This document shows positions 1 through 6,488 of a stretch of 24,230 bases of DNA, piece by piece. Location of the stretch: positions 1 through 24,230 of the forward strand of contig JAWOJB010000041.1 of NCBI GenBank assembly GCA_046484325.1, written 5' to 3'. A program made the position numbers and the translations under genes. The notes beneath the pieces are model-generated. The model had not been told where the DNA came from. It made no database searches and was given only the letters and a program-made list of their open reading frames with translations. This stretch comes from JAWOJB01 sp046484325. GTDB lineage: Bacteria; Actinomycetota; Acidimicrobiia; Spongiisociales; ZC4RG35. How positions within the stretch are numbered: the first letter of the stretch is position 1; every line of letters starts with the position of its first letter.

Positions 1-1
1 C

Positions 2-358
2 GTGGGCGGCTACCACCTGGTGTGTGATGCCGGCAGCGACCTGGCCATCGCCACCCTGCGCGAGCGCAAGCAACGGCCCCACAAGCCACTGGCGGTGATG
101 TTTCCCGCCCGGGGCGTGGATGGAATGGAGGCCCTTCGTGACTGTGTCGAACTCGATGATGCGACCCGGGCCCTGCTGCAAAGCGCCGCAAGGCCCATCG
201 TGCTGGCGCGCCGCCGCGATGCCTGTCTCCTGTCTTCCCTGCTGGCGCCAGGCCTGCGCGAGCTGGGCGTGATGCTGCCCTACAGTCCACTGCATCACTT
301 GTTACTGAGTGATTTCGACGCGCCCCTGGTAATGACCTCGGGCAACCTCAGCGAGCCC
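2..358 (+). CDS. hypF: HypF carbamoyltransferase fragment (YrdC-like domain), foreign to the rest of the window
   Basis: About 119 codons, open at the left edge, of the YrdC/Sua5-like domain of HypF, the protein that makes the thiocarboxamide precursor of the cyanide ligands in [NiFe] hydrogenases. The family signature is clear: a GGYHLVCDA start, RERKQRPHKPLAVM, then a VMTSGNLSE stretch where HypF normally continues with a Glu-Pro-Ile/Gln segment. After about position 356 the homology stops abruptly, and a histidine phosphatase begins in another frame (HypF uses the frame of base 2, the phosphatase that of base 361). The formal reading frame runs on to 820 but codes for Ser/Arg/Pro-rich shadow sequence. 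No other hydrogenase gene is present. I take this as DNA from another organism joined by assembly, not as a gene of this genome. Confidence 0.8.
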
Positions 359-364
359 TCTTCG
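350..364. other. Chimeric junction (HypF to histidine phosphatase)
   Basis: HypF homology ends within its conserved SGNLSE motif, and histidine phosphatase homology begins in a different frame a few bases later. Both genes are cut, and no insertion sequence, repeat or attachment site is visible at the join. The exact base cannot be fixed without the parent sequences; about 356-360 fits best. Confidence 0.7.
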
Positions 365-909
365 AGAAGGACCTCAAGGTCTTCGACCCCGAGCCCGTGC
401 AGGAGTTCCGCAACTTCGCCGTCGCCACGCCCGAGGGCATGCGCGACGTCACCGCCGCCTTCCGGCAGTACTACTCGCTCCTCGAGGAGTTCGAGCGCAC
501 GGCCCTGGGCGACCGGCCGATGTGGCTCGTCGAGGTCGACCGGTTCTGGCGGACCCAGCAGGGGGGTGCCGACCCCATCCAGCACTGGCTCCAGATCCCG
601 ATGCTCCACTTCGAGCCTCCGGCGATGTGCGTGCGGCGCTTCTGGACCGGCATCCTGCGGCTGGCGCGCGAGCATCCGGGTGCCCGCCTGGCGATCGCCA
701 CCCACTCGGGGCCGATTCGGGCCTTCGCCATCACCGCCTTCGGCTACGACCCGGGCGAGCCCTACAACACCGAGCACGTCCGGATCAAGCTCATGGAGGG
801 CCACCGCGAGGCGCTCGTGAGCTACCGCAACCGAGTCCAGGAGATCCCCGTGCCCGACATCGAGCATCTGCCCACCTGGCAGCTGGACGAGCAGTGGGCG
901 CCGAGGTGA
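361..909 (+). CDS. Histidine phosphatase superfamily protein, N-terminus missing
   Basis: About 182 residues of the C-terminal part of a phosphoglycerate-mutase-like histidine phosphatase. The second catalytic histidine motif is present as IATHSGPIRAF (His115 of the visible part, codon at 703-705), and the following PYNTEHVRIKLM fits the family's C-terminal strand. The first motif (Arg-His-Gly, near the true N-terminus) lies beyond the junction, so the fragment is incomplete. The gene ends 88 bases before the next start and points the same way as the split kinase and oxygenase genes. It could supply the dephosphorylation step for a phosphorylated intermediate made by its neighbours; that role is inferred from position. 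It could also be an unrelated phosphatase. The upstream regulatory region is lost. Confidence 0.72.
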   Translation, partial: FEKDLKVFDPEPVQEFRNFAVATPEGMRDVTAAFRQYYSLLEEFERTALGDRPMWLVEVDRFWRTQQGGADPIQHWLQIPMLHFEPPAMCVRRFWTGILRLAREHPGARLAIATHSGPIRAFAITAFGYDPGEPYNTEHVRIKLMEGHREALVSYRNRVQEIPVPDIEHLPTWQLDEQWAPR

Positions 910-997
910 TGGGATGTGCCGGAGCTGTCCGGTCGTGGATCGGGAAGGGTTCGTCCCCCATCACCCGCTCCCGCCGCGAAGGGAGGTGCCCGCCACC

Positions 998-2143
998 GTG
1001 AGCCGCTACATCGTGTGGTTCGAGGACTACCAGCCCGCCGACAAGCCGAGGGTGGGGGGCAAATGCGCCAGCCTCGGGGAGATGATCGAGGCCGGCCTGC
1101 CGGTCCCACCCGGGTTCGCGCTCACCACCGAGGCGTACCACACCCTCCGGGAGCACTCCGAGATGCGCTCGAAGGTGAACCGGGCCCTCAACGAGATCGA
1201 CCTGCGCGACCCGGTCGGGCTCCGCCGGACCAGCCGGTTCGTCCGGTCGCTGATCGAGGCGGTCCCGATGGACCCCGACATCGAGGCCGACATCCGGGCG
1301 GCCTATCGGGCCCTGTGCGAACGGTGCGGGGTGGACGACGTCCCGGTGGCGGTGAGGTCGTCGGCCACCGCCGAGGACCTCCCCGATGCCAGCTTCGCCG
1401 GCCAGCAGGACACCTTCCTGTGGATCACCGGCGCCGATGCCGTCGTGGAGAACGTGAGGCGGTGCTGGTCGTCGATCTTTACCGACCGGGCCATCAGCTA
1501 TCGCCACGAGACGGGCCACGACCACGAGATCATCTCGATGTCGGTGGGCATCCAGAAGATGGTCCAGCCGAAGGCCGCCGGGGTGGCGTTCACGCTCAAC
1601 CCCAGCGACGGCGACCGGTCCCAGGTGGCGATCGACTCGTCGTGGGGATTCGGCGAGGCGGTGGTCTCCGGCGAGGTGACCCCCGACAACTTCCTCGTCG
1701 ACAAGGTGATGCTCGAGATCGTCAAGCGCACGATCTCGCCCAAGGTCACCGAGTACCGGCTGAACGGTGCCGGGGTGGTCGAGCCGTGCGAGGTCGACCC
1801 CGAGCGCCAGACCCTGCCGTCGCTCACCGACGACGAGATCAAGGCGGTGGCGACGATGGCCAAACGCGCCGAGCGCCACTACGGATGGCCCCAGGACGTG
1901 GAGTGGGCGATCGACCGCCACCTCCCCGATGGCGACAACGTCATCCTCCTCCAGAGCCGGCCCGAGACGGTGTGGAGCCGCAAGCCCCGGCGCCCGGTGG
2001 CCCGGCAGGGAGCGGGGATGATGGACGGGATCGTGTCGACGCTGCTGTCGCCGGTGCACACCCGGGGCAAGGCCGCCACCGTCGACGAGGGGGACGGCCG
2101 CCGCCGGCCGGCCGGGACGGCCGTGGAGGAGGCACCCATGTAG
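998..2143 (+). CDS. PEP-synthase-like ATP-binding subunit (phenylphosphate synthase protein 2-like)
   Basis: 381 residues covering only the ATP-binding (PPDK_N) module of PEP synthase and related dikinases. Recognisable motifs are GGKCASLGEM (20-29), AGLPVPPGF (32-40), AVRSSATAED (118-127), SFAGQQDTF (132-140), GVAFTLNP (195-202), WGFGEAVVSGEVTPD (216-230), PQDVEWAID (298-306) and LQSRPETVW (318-326). Known members use ATP to phosphorylate a histidine in a swivelling domain, which then passes the phosphate to a substrate. Here the swivel domain is in the next gene, as in phenylphosphate synthase of Thauera, where a roughly 40 kDa ATP-binding protein works with a roughly 70 kDa histidine protein. 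I chose GTG at 998 because GGGAGG at 981-986 lies 11 bases upstream; GTG at 986 is an alternative. The last 50 or so residues are low-complexity, Arg/Gly/Ala-rich and without family motifs. Confidence 0.85.
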   Translation: MSRYIVWFEDYQPADKPRVGGKCASLGEMIEAGLPVPPGFALTTEAYHTLREHSEMRSKVNRALNEIDLRDPVGLRRTSRFVRSLIEAVPMDPDIEADIRAAYRALCERCGVDDVPVAVRSSATAEDLPDASFAGQQDTFLWITGADAVVENVRRCWSSIFTDRAISYRHETGHDHEIISMSVGIQKMVQPKAAGVAFTLNPSDGDRSQVAIDSSWGFGEAVVSGEVTPDNFLVDKVMLEIVKRTISPKVTEYRLNGAGVVEPCEVDPERQTLPSLTDDEIKAVATMAKRAERHYGWPQDVEWAIDRHLPDGDNVILLQSRPETVWSRKPRRPVARQGAGMMDGIVSTLLSPVHTRGKAATVDEGDGRRRPAGTAVEEAPM

Positions 2144-2181
2144 GTCGTGCGTGCCGGAGATCGTGGTCGCAGTCGTCGCAA

Positions 2182-2188
2182 GAGAGGA
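2182..2188 (+). promoter_or_regulatory. Ribosome binding site that fixes the start at 2196
   Basis: GAGAGGA lies 7 bases before the ATG at 2196, supporting that start over an in-frame upstream ATG at 2151 that has no such site and would add a tail without family resemblance. Confidence 0.6.
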
Positions 2189-2195
2189 CACACAC

Positions 2196-4010
2196 ATGGC
2201 GGATAGGTTCCCGAGCCCGTTCGAGATCGAGACCCCACCCGGAGCGGAGGGGTGGCAGGACCTGTACACGTACTCGCTCCCGTTCAGCGAGGATCGCCGG
2301 GAGTACGAGGACTCGGTGTTCTGGTTCCAGGACGGCATCCACTGGCCCGAGGTGCTCACGCCCTGGGACGCCACGTTCTACGAGTACGCCATCGCCTCCC
2401 TGTCCCAGTACAACACCCGCCACTACCTGATCCCCCCCGCCAAGGGCATCGACTACCGGGTCCTGAACGGGTACGCCTACCTGACCCCCGTCCCGGTCAC
2501 CGACGGTGCCGAGATCGAGGCCCGGGTCCCGGTCTTCATGGAGCGGGCCGGCTTCTACTTCATGAACTGGGACGACCTCTACGACAAGTGGCTCGTCAAG
2601 ATCAAGGCGCTCATCGCCGAGATGGAGGCCATCGAGTTCGAGCCGCTCCCGGACAAGGAGGAGCTGGCGGTGGTGACGGAGGGTCACGGGACCGGGTCGG
2701 GACTGACCATCCAGGAGAGCTACCGCAGCCTGTTGAACCTCGGTCTCAAGCTCTGGCAGTACCACTTCGAGTTCCTCAACCTGGGATACGCGGCCTACCT
2801 GGACTTCTTCGGGTTCTGCAAGGAGGCCTTCCCGAACATCCCCGACCTGGCGATCGCCAAGATGGTGGCCGGCGTCGAGGTGGACCTGTTCAAGCCCGAC
2901 GACAAGCTCAAGGAGCTCTCCCACGCCGCCATCGAGCTGGGGGTCACCGGGGCATTCGACCACGACGATCCGGCTGCGGTCTTCGCCGCCCTCGAGGGAA
3001 GCGAGGGCGCCCGAGCCTGGATGGCGAGGTGGGACGAGGCTAAGTACCCCTGGTTCAACTTCTCGGGCGGCTCCGGCTTCTATCACACCGATCAGATCTG
3101 GGTCGAGCACCCCGAGATCCCCTTCGGATACATTCGCAACTACATCGGGAAGATCGGGGAGGGCGTGGATCTCGCCCGACCCACCGAGGCGGTTCGCGCC
3201 GAGCGCGACCGGATCGTGGGGGAGTACGCCGAGCTGCTCGGGTCCGACGAGGACCGCGAGGCGTTCCAGCAGAAGCTCGGACTGGCGCGGGTCGTGTTCC
3301 CCTATGTCGAGAACCACAACTTCTACGTCGAGCACTGGAGCCACTCGGTGATCTGGCGGAAGATGCGCCAGCTCGGCTCGGTGTTCGCCAAGGAGGGTTT
3401 CTTCGCCGAGGAGAACGATGTCTTCTACCTGAAGCGGGACGAGGTCAATGAGGCGTTGTGGGACATGTACTCGGCATGGGCGGTCGGGACCGAGCCCCGG
3501 GGCCGTGCGTACTGGCCCCGTGAGCTCCGGCGCCGCAAGGCCATCCTGTCGGTTCTGAAGGAGTGGTCACCACCCCCGGCGCTCGGCAGCCCGCCCGACG
3601 TGGTCACCGAGCCCTTCACGATCATGCTCTGGGGGATCACCTCGGACTCCATCAGCATGTGGTTGGGGGCCGGGGAGGCCGCGGCCGGGGCGGACCTCAG
3701 CGGGTTCGCCGCGTCGCCCGGCGTGGCCGAGGGTCCCGCCCGGGTCATCCAGTCCGCCGACCAGATCGGCGAGGTGCAGGAGGGCGAGATCCTCGTGGCA
3801 CCGATCACGGCCCCCTCGTGGGCTCCGATCTTCTCGAAGATCGGGGCGACCGTGACCGACATCGGTGGGATGATGAGTCATGCCGCGATCGTGTGTCGGG
3901 AGTACGGGCTCCCGGCCGTGACCGGCACCGCTTTCGGCACGAGGACCGTTCGGACCGGGCAGCGCATCCGGGTGGACGGCAACACGGGAACGGTGACGAT
4001 CCTCGACTGA
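2196..4010 (+). CDS. PEP-utilizing phospho-histidine subunit (phenylphosphate synthase protein 1-like)
   Basis: 604 residues, about 68 kDa. The C-terminus is the swivel domain of PEP-utilizing enzymes: GFAASPGVAEGPARV, then ILVAPITAPSW, then DIGGMMSHAAIVCREYGLP, in which His562 is the expected phosphorylated histidine. The first 480 or so residues resemble the N-terminal region of phenylphosphate synthase protein 1 (SPFEIETPPGAEGW, FWFQDGIHWPE, SQYNTRHYLIPPAKGID, NGYAYLTPVPVTD, ERAGFYFMNWDDLYDKW); that region probably binds the acceptor. Together with the preceding ATP-binding subunit it would make a two-protein kinase that activates a phenolic or other hydroxyl group using ATP. Rifampin phosphotransferase has the same modules in one chain of roughly 860 residues, so the split form argues against that assignment. 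The true acceptor is unknown. The gene is 13 bases from the oxygenase gene, consistent with one operon. Confidence 0.82.
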   Translation: MADRFPSPFEIETPPGAEGWQDLYTYSLPFSEDRREYEDSVFWFQDGIHWPEVLTPWDATFYEYAIASLSQYNTRHYLIPPAKGIDYRVLNGYAYLTPVPVTDGAEIEARVPVFMERAGFYFMNWDDLYDKWLVKIKALIAEMEAIEFEPLPDKEELAVVTEGHGTGSGLTIQESYRSLLNLGLKLWQYHFEFLNLGYAAYLDFFGFCKEAFPNIPDLAIAKMVAGVEVDLFKPDDKLKELSHAAIELGVTGAFDHDDPAAVFAALEGSEGARAWMARWDEAKYPWFNFSGGSGFYHTDQIWVEHPEIPFGYIRNYIGKIGEGVDLARPTEAVRAERDRIVGEYAELLGSDEDREAFQQKLGLARVVFPYVENHNFYVEHWSHSVIWRKMRQLGSVFAKEGFFAEENDVFYLKRDEVNEALWDMYSAWAVGTEPRGRAYWPRELRRRKAILSVLKEWSPPPALGSPPDVVTEPFTIMLWGITSDSISMWLGAGEAAAGADLSGFAASPGVAEGPARVIQSADQIGEVQEGEILVAPITAPSWAPIFSKIGATVTDIGGMMSHAAIVCREYGLPAVTGTAFGTRTVRTGQRIRVDGNTGTVTILD

Positions 4011-4023
4011 ACGGAGATCCGAC

Positions 4024-5310
4024 ATGTTGAGCAAGGAGCAGAACGAGAGCCTGACGCGGGTCGGGCCGGGCACGCCGATGGGAGAGCTTCTCCGGCGCTA
4101 CTGGTACCCGATCTCCTTCACGAAGGACCTCGACGAGTGGCCGATCAAGAAGGTCAGGCTGCTCGGCGAGGACTTCGCGCTGTGGCGGACGCCGCAGGGC
4201 GGGTTCGGGATCATGCAGGAGCGGTGCCCGCACCGGCACGCCTCGATGGTGTACGGGGTGGTGGAGGAGGAGGGCCTCCGCTGCGGATACCACGGGTGGC
4301 TGTTCGACTGCGAGGGCGCCTGCATCGATCAGCCGGCAGAGCCGGACAAGTCCTCCTTCAAGGACAACATCACGGCATTCGCCGGCAAGGCCGAGGAGCT
4401 GGGCGGGATGGTATGGGCGTACATCGGCCCCGACCCGGCTCCCGAGCTCCCCCGCTTCGACGTCTTCGTCGATCACGGCTTCAAGGACGTCGGTCATTCG
4501 ATGCTCCCGTGCAACTGGCTCCAGATCATGGAGAACTCGGTCGATCCCCACCACGTCGAGTGGCTCCATGGGCGCTACTTCCAGTTCCTCGGCGAGCAGA
4601 AGGGCTTCTTGGCGCCGCCGTCGTTCCAGAAGAAGCACGTGAGGGTCGGCTTCGACGCCATGGAGTGGGGGATCCTCAAGCGGCGGGTGCTGGAGGGGCA
4701 CTCCGAGACCGACGACGACTGGGCGATCGGCCACCCGCTGGTGTTCCCCTACTGCATGCGGGTCGGCGGTGCCGGTATCGACCAGATGCAGATCCGGGTG
4801 CCGGTCGACGACACCCACACCTGGGCGCTCTTCTACTCGAACCACCACCCGCAGGGAATCGACTCGTATCCCGACCAGATCTACCCGGAGAGCTACGAGT
4901 ACCGGTGGATCGACGACAAGGGCGCCTTCATCGTCGACTACATCGAGGGACAGGATGTGATGGCCTGGGTGACCCAAGGGGACATCACCGATCGGACCGC
5001 CGAGCACATCGGCAAGTCCGACATCGGGGTGATCATGCTCCGCCGCATGTTCCGGGAGCAGATGGCCCTGGTCGAGGCGGGCCAGGACCCCACGATCGGG
5101 TTCACCCGCGAGGCCCACGAGCGGATCGAGCTCCCCTGCGAGAAGAACAAGTTCGGGGCGGGCGTCGACTTCGCCCTCGCCTGGCTGGAGATGGGGTCCA
5201 CCCGGTACTCACCGGCCCTGGACACCCTCAAGAAGATCCACCTCGACGCCGCCTCCGCCCGCGGGGAGCTCCCCGGCCAGAAGGAGGCCCTGGAGGCGCC
5301 GGGCCAGTAG
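4024..5310 (+). CDS. Rieske non-heme iron oxygenase, alpha subunit (phthalate dioxygenase-like)
   Basis: 428 residues, the usual length for a single-subunit-type ring-hydroxylating oxygenase. The N-terminal Rieske [2Fe-2S] site has Cys68 and His70 in ERCPHRHASM, and Cys87 and His90 in CGYHGW. The catalytic domain holds ENSVDPHHVEWLH (170-182), giving the bridging Asp174 and iron ligands His177 and His182, with Asp333 in KSDIGVIMLRRM the likely third iron ligand. Such enzymes use O2 and electrons to hydroxylate, demethylate or open aromatic compounds. No ferredoxin or reductase gene is in the window, so electrons must come from elsewhere. Placement directly after the split kinase suggests that its substrate is the phosphorylated compound or a product of it. 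Family and cofactors are clear; the substrate is not. Confidence 0.9.
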   Translation: MLSKEQNESLTRVGPGTPMGELLRRYWYPISFTKDLDEWPIKKVRLLGEDFALWRTPQGGFGIMQERCPHRHASMVYGVVEEEGLRCGYHGWLFDCEGACIDQPAEPDKSSFKDNITAFAGKAEELGGMVWAYIGPDPAPELPRFDVFVDHGFKDVGHSMLPCNWLQIMENSVDPHHVEWLHGRYFQFLGEQKGFLAPPSFQKKHVRVGFDAMEWGILKRRVLEGHSETDDDWAIGHPLVFPYCMRVGGAGIDQMQIRVPVDDTHTWALFYSNHHPQGIDSYPDQIYPESYEYRWIDDKGAFIVDYIEGQDVMAWVTQGDITDRTAEHIGKSDIGVIMLRRMFREQMALVEAGQDPTIGFTREAHERIELPCEKNKFGAGVDFALAWLEMGSTRYSPALDTLKKIHLDAASARGELPGQKEALEAPGQ

Positions 5311-5589
5311 ATGACGGCACTCAAGGACTACTCGAACCACGTCGAGCCGCCGACCCCGATCCGGGGTCGGCGGCTGTCCGGCCCCCACTGGTGGGACCCG
5401 GACCGGCTGAGTCATCTCGACAACCTCCCCCACCACTGCCCGAACTGCGGGGAATCCCTGGCCGGCGGGATCTCGGTGGAGTACTGGGAGGCCGAGCGCC
5501 GTGTGTACCACACCTGGTGCCACACCTGCCGCTGGACCGGTGACATCATCCGGATCCACCGAATGATCGGGCACGAGGCGGCCGACTAG
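5311..5589 (+). CDS. Small zinc-ribbon protein of unknown function
   Basis: 92 residues whose ATG immediately follows the oxygenase stop codon, so the two are probably translated together. It has a four-cysteine zinc-ribbon pattern, Cys43-x2-Cys46 (HHCPNCGES) and Cys70-x2-Cys73 (WCHTCRWTGD), preceded by a Trp/Pro-rich stretch (GPHWWDPDRLSHL) and followed by a basic His-rich tail. I do not recognise a named family. Known phenylphosphate synthase has a third, CBS-domain protein; this protein is not that, having no CBS motif and being much shorter. It may be a partner of the oxygenase or of the kinase, or an RNA- or DNA-binding factor. A perfect 13-base inverted repeat lies in its first codons (see separate entry). 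Confidence 0.65.
   Translation: MTALKDYSNHVEPPTPIRGRRLSGPHWWDPDRLSHLDNLPHHCPNCGESLAGGISVEYWEAERRVYHTWCHTCRWTGDIIRIHRMIGHEAAD
5346..5374 (+). repeat. Perfect 13-base inverted repeat with a 3-base loop
   Basis: Left arm GCCGCCGACCCCG (5346-5358), loop ATC, right arm CGGGGTCGGCGGC (5362-5374). In RNA it would form a very stable hairpin 35 bases after the oxygenase stop codon, inside the 5' part of the zinc-ribbon gene. No T-run follows, so a simple intrinsic terminator is unlikely. It could slow translation of the small gene or protect the oxygenase mRNA end. Confidence 0.6.
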
Positions 5590-5624
5590 GCAGAGCAGGT
5601 CCGGGGCCGCGCCGGCGCCACCGG

Positions 5625-5630
5625 TACCGT
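5625..5630 (+). promoter_or_regulatory. Putative -10 element of a near-leaderless promoter for the PHP gene
   Basis: TACCGT lies 9 bases before the ATG at 5640. There is no purine-rich ribosome binding site between it and the ATG, which fits a leaderless or near-leaderless mRNA. No convincing -35 is visible. The 50-base gap from the zinc-ribbon gene therefore probably contains an operon boundary. Confidence 0.4.
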
Positions 5631-5639
5631 ACGCCCCCG

Positions 5640-6488
5640 ATGGCCGTCGACCTCCACACCCACAGCCGGGCCTCGGACGGCTCTGACGAGCCGGCCGTGC
5701 TCGTCGAACGGGCGGCCCGCGCCGGCCTGCGGGCGCTAGCCCTGACCGATCACGACACGCTCGACGGCATCCCCGAGGCCCGAGAGACCGCCAACCGTCT
5801 CGGACTGGAGCTCGTCCCCGGGGTGGAGCTCTCTCTCGAGTGGGATCGGGGAGGGATGCACATGCTGGTGCTCTGGCTCGAGCCCGGACCCGGGCCCCTC
5901 CAGGACCGGCTCTCCCGGCTCCAGGAGGGACGGGAACGGCGGAATCGGCGGATGGTGGAGCGTCTCCGGGAGCTGGGGATCGACATCGACTACCGGGAGG
6001 TCGAGGCGGAGGCGGGGCCCGGGGTGGTCGGACGTCCCCATCTGGCGGCCGTCCTGGTCCGGAAGTCCGTGGTCCCCGACATCCCCACCGCCTTCACCGA
6101 GTACCTCGCCAAGGGGAGACCGGCGTATGTCGATCGCGAACGGCTCGGCCCCCACGAGGCGATCGGCCTCGCCCGCAGCTCGGGTGCCGTACCCGTCCTG
6201 GCTCATCCCCACACGCTCGACCTCGACGACCCGTTCGAGATGGACGACATCCTCGCGGACCTGCGGGACTCGGGCCTCGTCGGGCTCGAGTGCCACTACG
6301 GAACCTACGGGGCGGTCCAGCGGGCGGCGATGGTCGCCCTCGCCCGAAGACACGGCCTGATCCCGTCGGGGGGCTCCGACTATCACGGAACGTACAAGGC
6401 CGACGTCCTGCTGGGCACCGGGCGGGTCGGGATCACGGTGCCCGACGAGGTGCTCGCCGAGCTCTCCTCGGCACGGACGTCCGGGTGA
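5640..6488 (+). CDS. PHP-domain phosphoesterase
   Basis: 282 residues of the PHP superfamily. Metal-binding motifs are in order: DLHTHSRASDG (4-14), LTDHDTLDG (36-43 region), a central Glu in PGVELSLEW, AHPHTLD, and the C-terminal SGGSDYHG. Relatives such as the YciV/Rnm group hydrolyse phosphate from 3',5'-nucleoside bisphosphates or short oligonucleotides. The length and motif set fit that subgroup, but the exact substrate cannot be read from sequence. The TGA stop overlaps the GTG start of murJ (GTGA at 6485-6488), so the two are likely co-translated. Confidence 0.82.
   Translation: MAVDLHTHSRASDGSDEPAVLVERAARAGLRALALTDHDTLDGIPEARETANRLGLELVPGVELSLEWDRGGMHMLVLWLEPGPGPLQDRLSRLQEGRERRNRRMVERLRELGIDIDYREVEAEAGPGVVGRPHLAAVLVRKSVVPDIPTAFTEYLAKGRPAYVDRERLGPHEAIGLARSSGAVPVLAHPHTLDLDDPFEMDDILADLRDSGLVGLECHYGTYGAVQRAAMVALARRHGLIPSGGSDYHGTYKADVLLGTGRVGITVPDEVLAELSSARTSG

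Noticed and set aside
1..358. Evidence for a [NiFe] hydrogenase in this organism
   Set aside because: Only a HypF fragment on the far side of a probable chimeric junction.
2..820. Continuous frame that would make a 272-residue HypF-related protein
   Set aside because: After about 358 the translation is Ser/Arg/Pro-rich shadow sequence antiparallel in character to the real phosphatase frame; the homology ends at the junction.
361..909. HypF-phosphatase fusion protein
   Set aside because: The two parts are in different frames and each is cut within a conserved region.
791..2374. Long minus-strand open frame opposite the kinase genes
   Set aside because: Shadow frame of GC-rich coding sequence; composition is His/Arg/Gly/Val-rich and no family motif is present, whereas the plus strand has full domain homology.
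998..4010. Rifampin phosphotransferase
   Set aside because: That enzyme has the three modules in one chain; here they are split into two proteins whose sizes and N-terminal motifs fit phenylphosphate synthase better.
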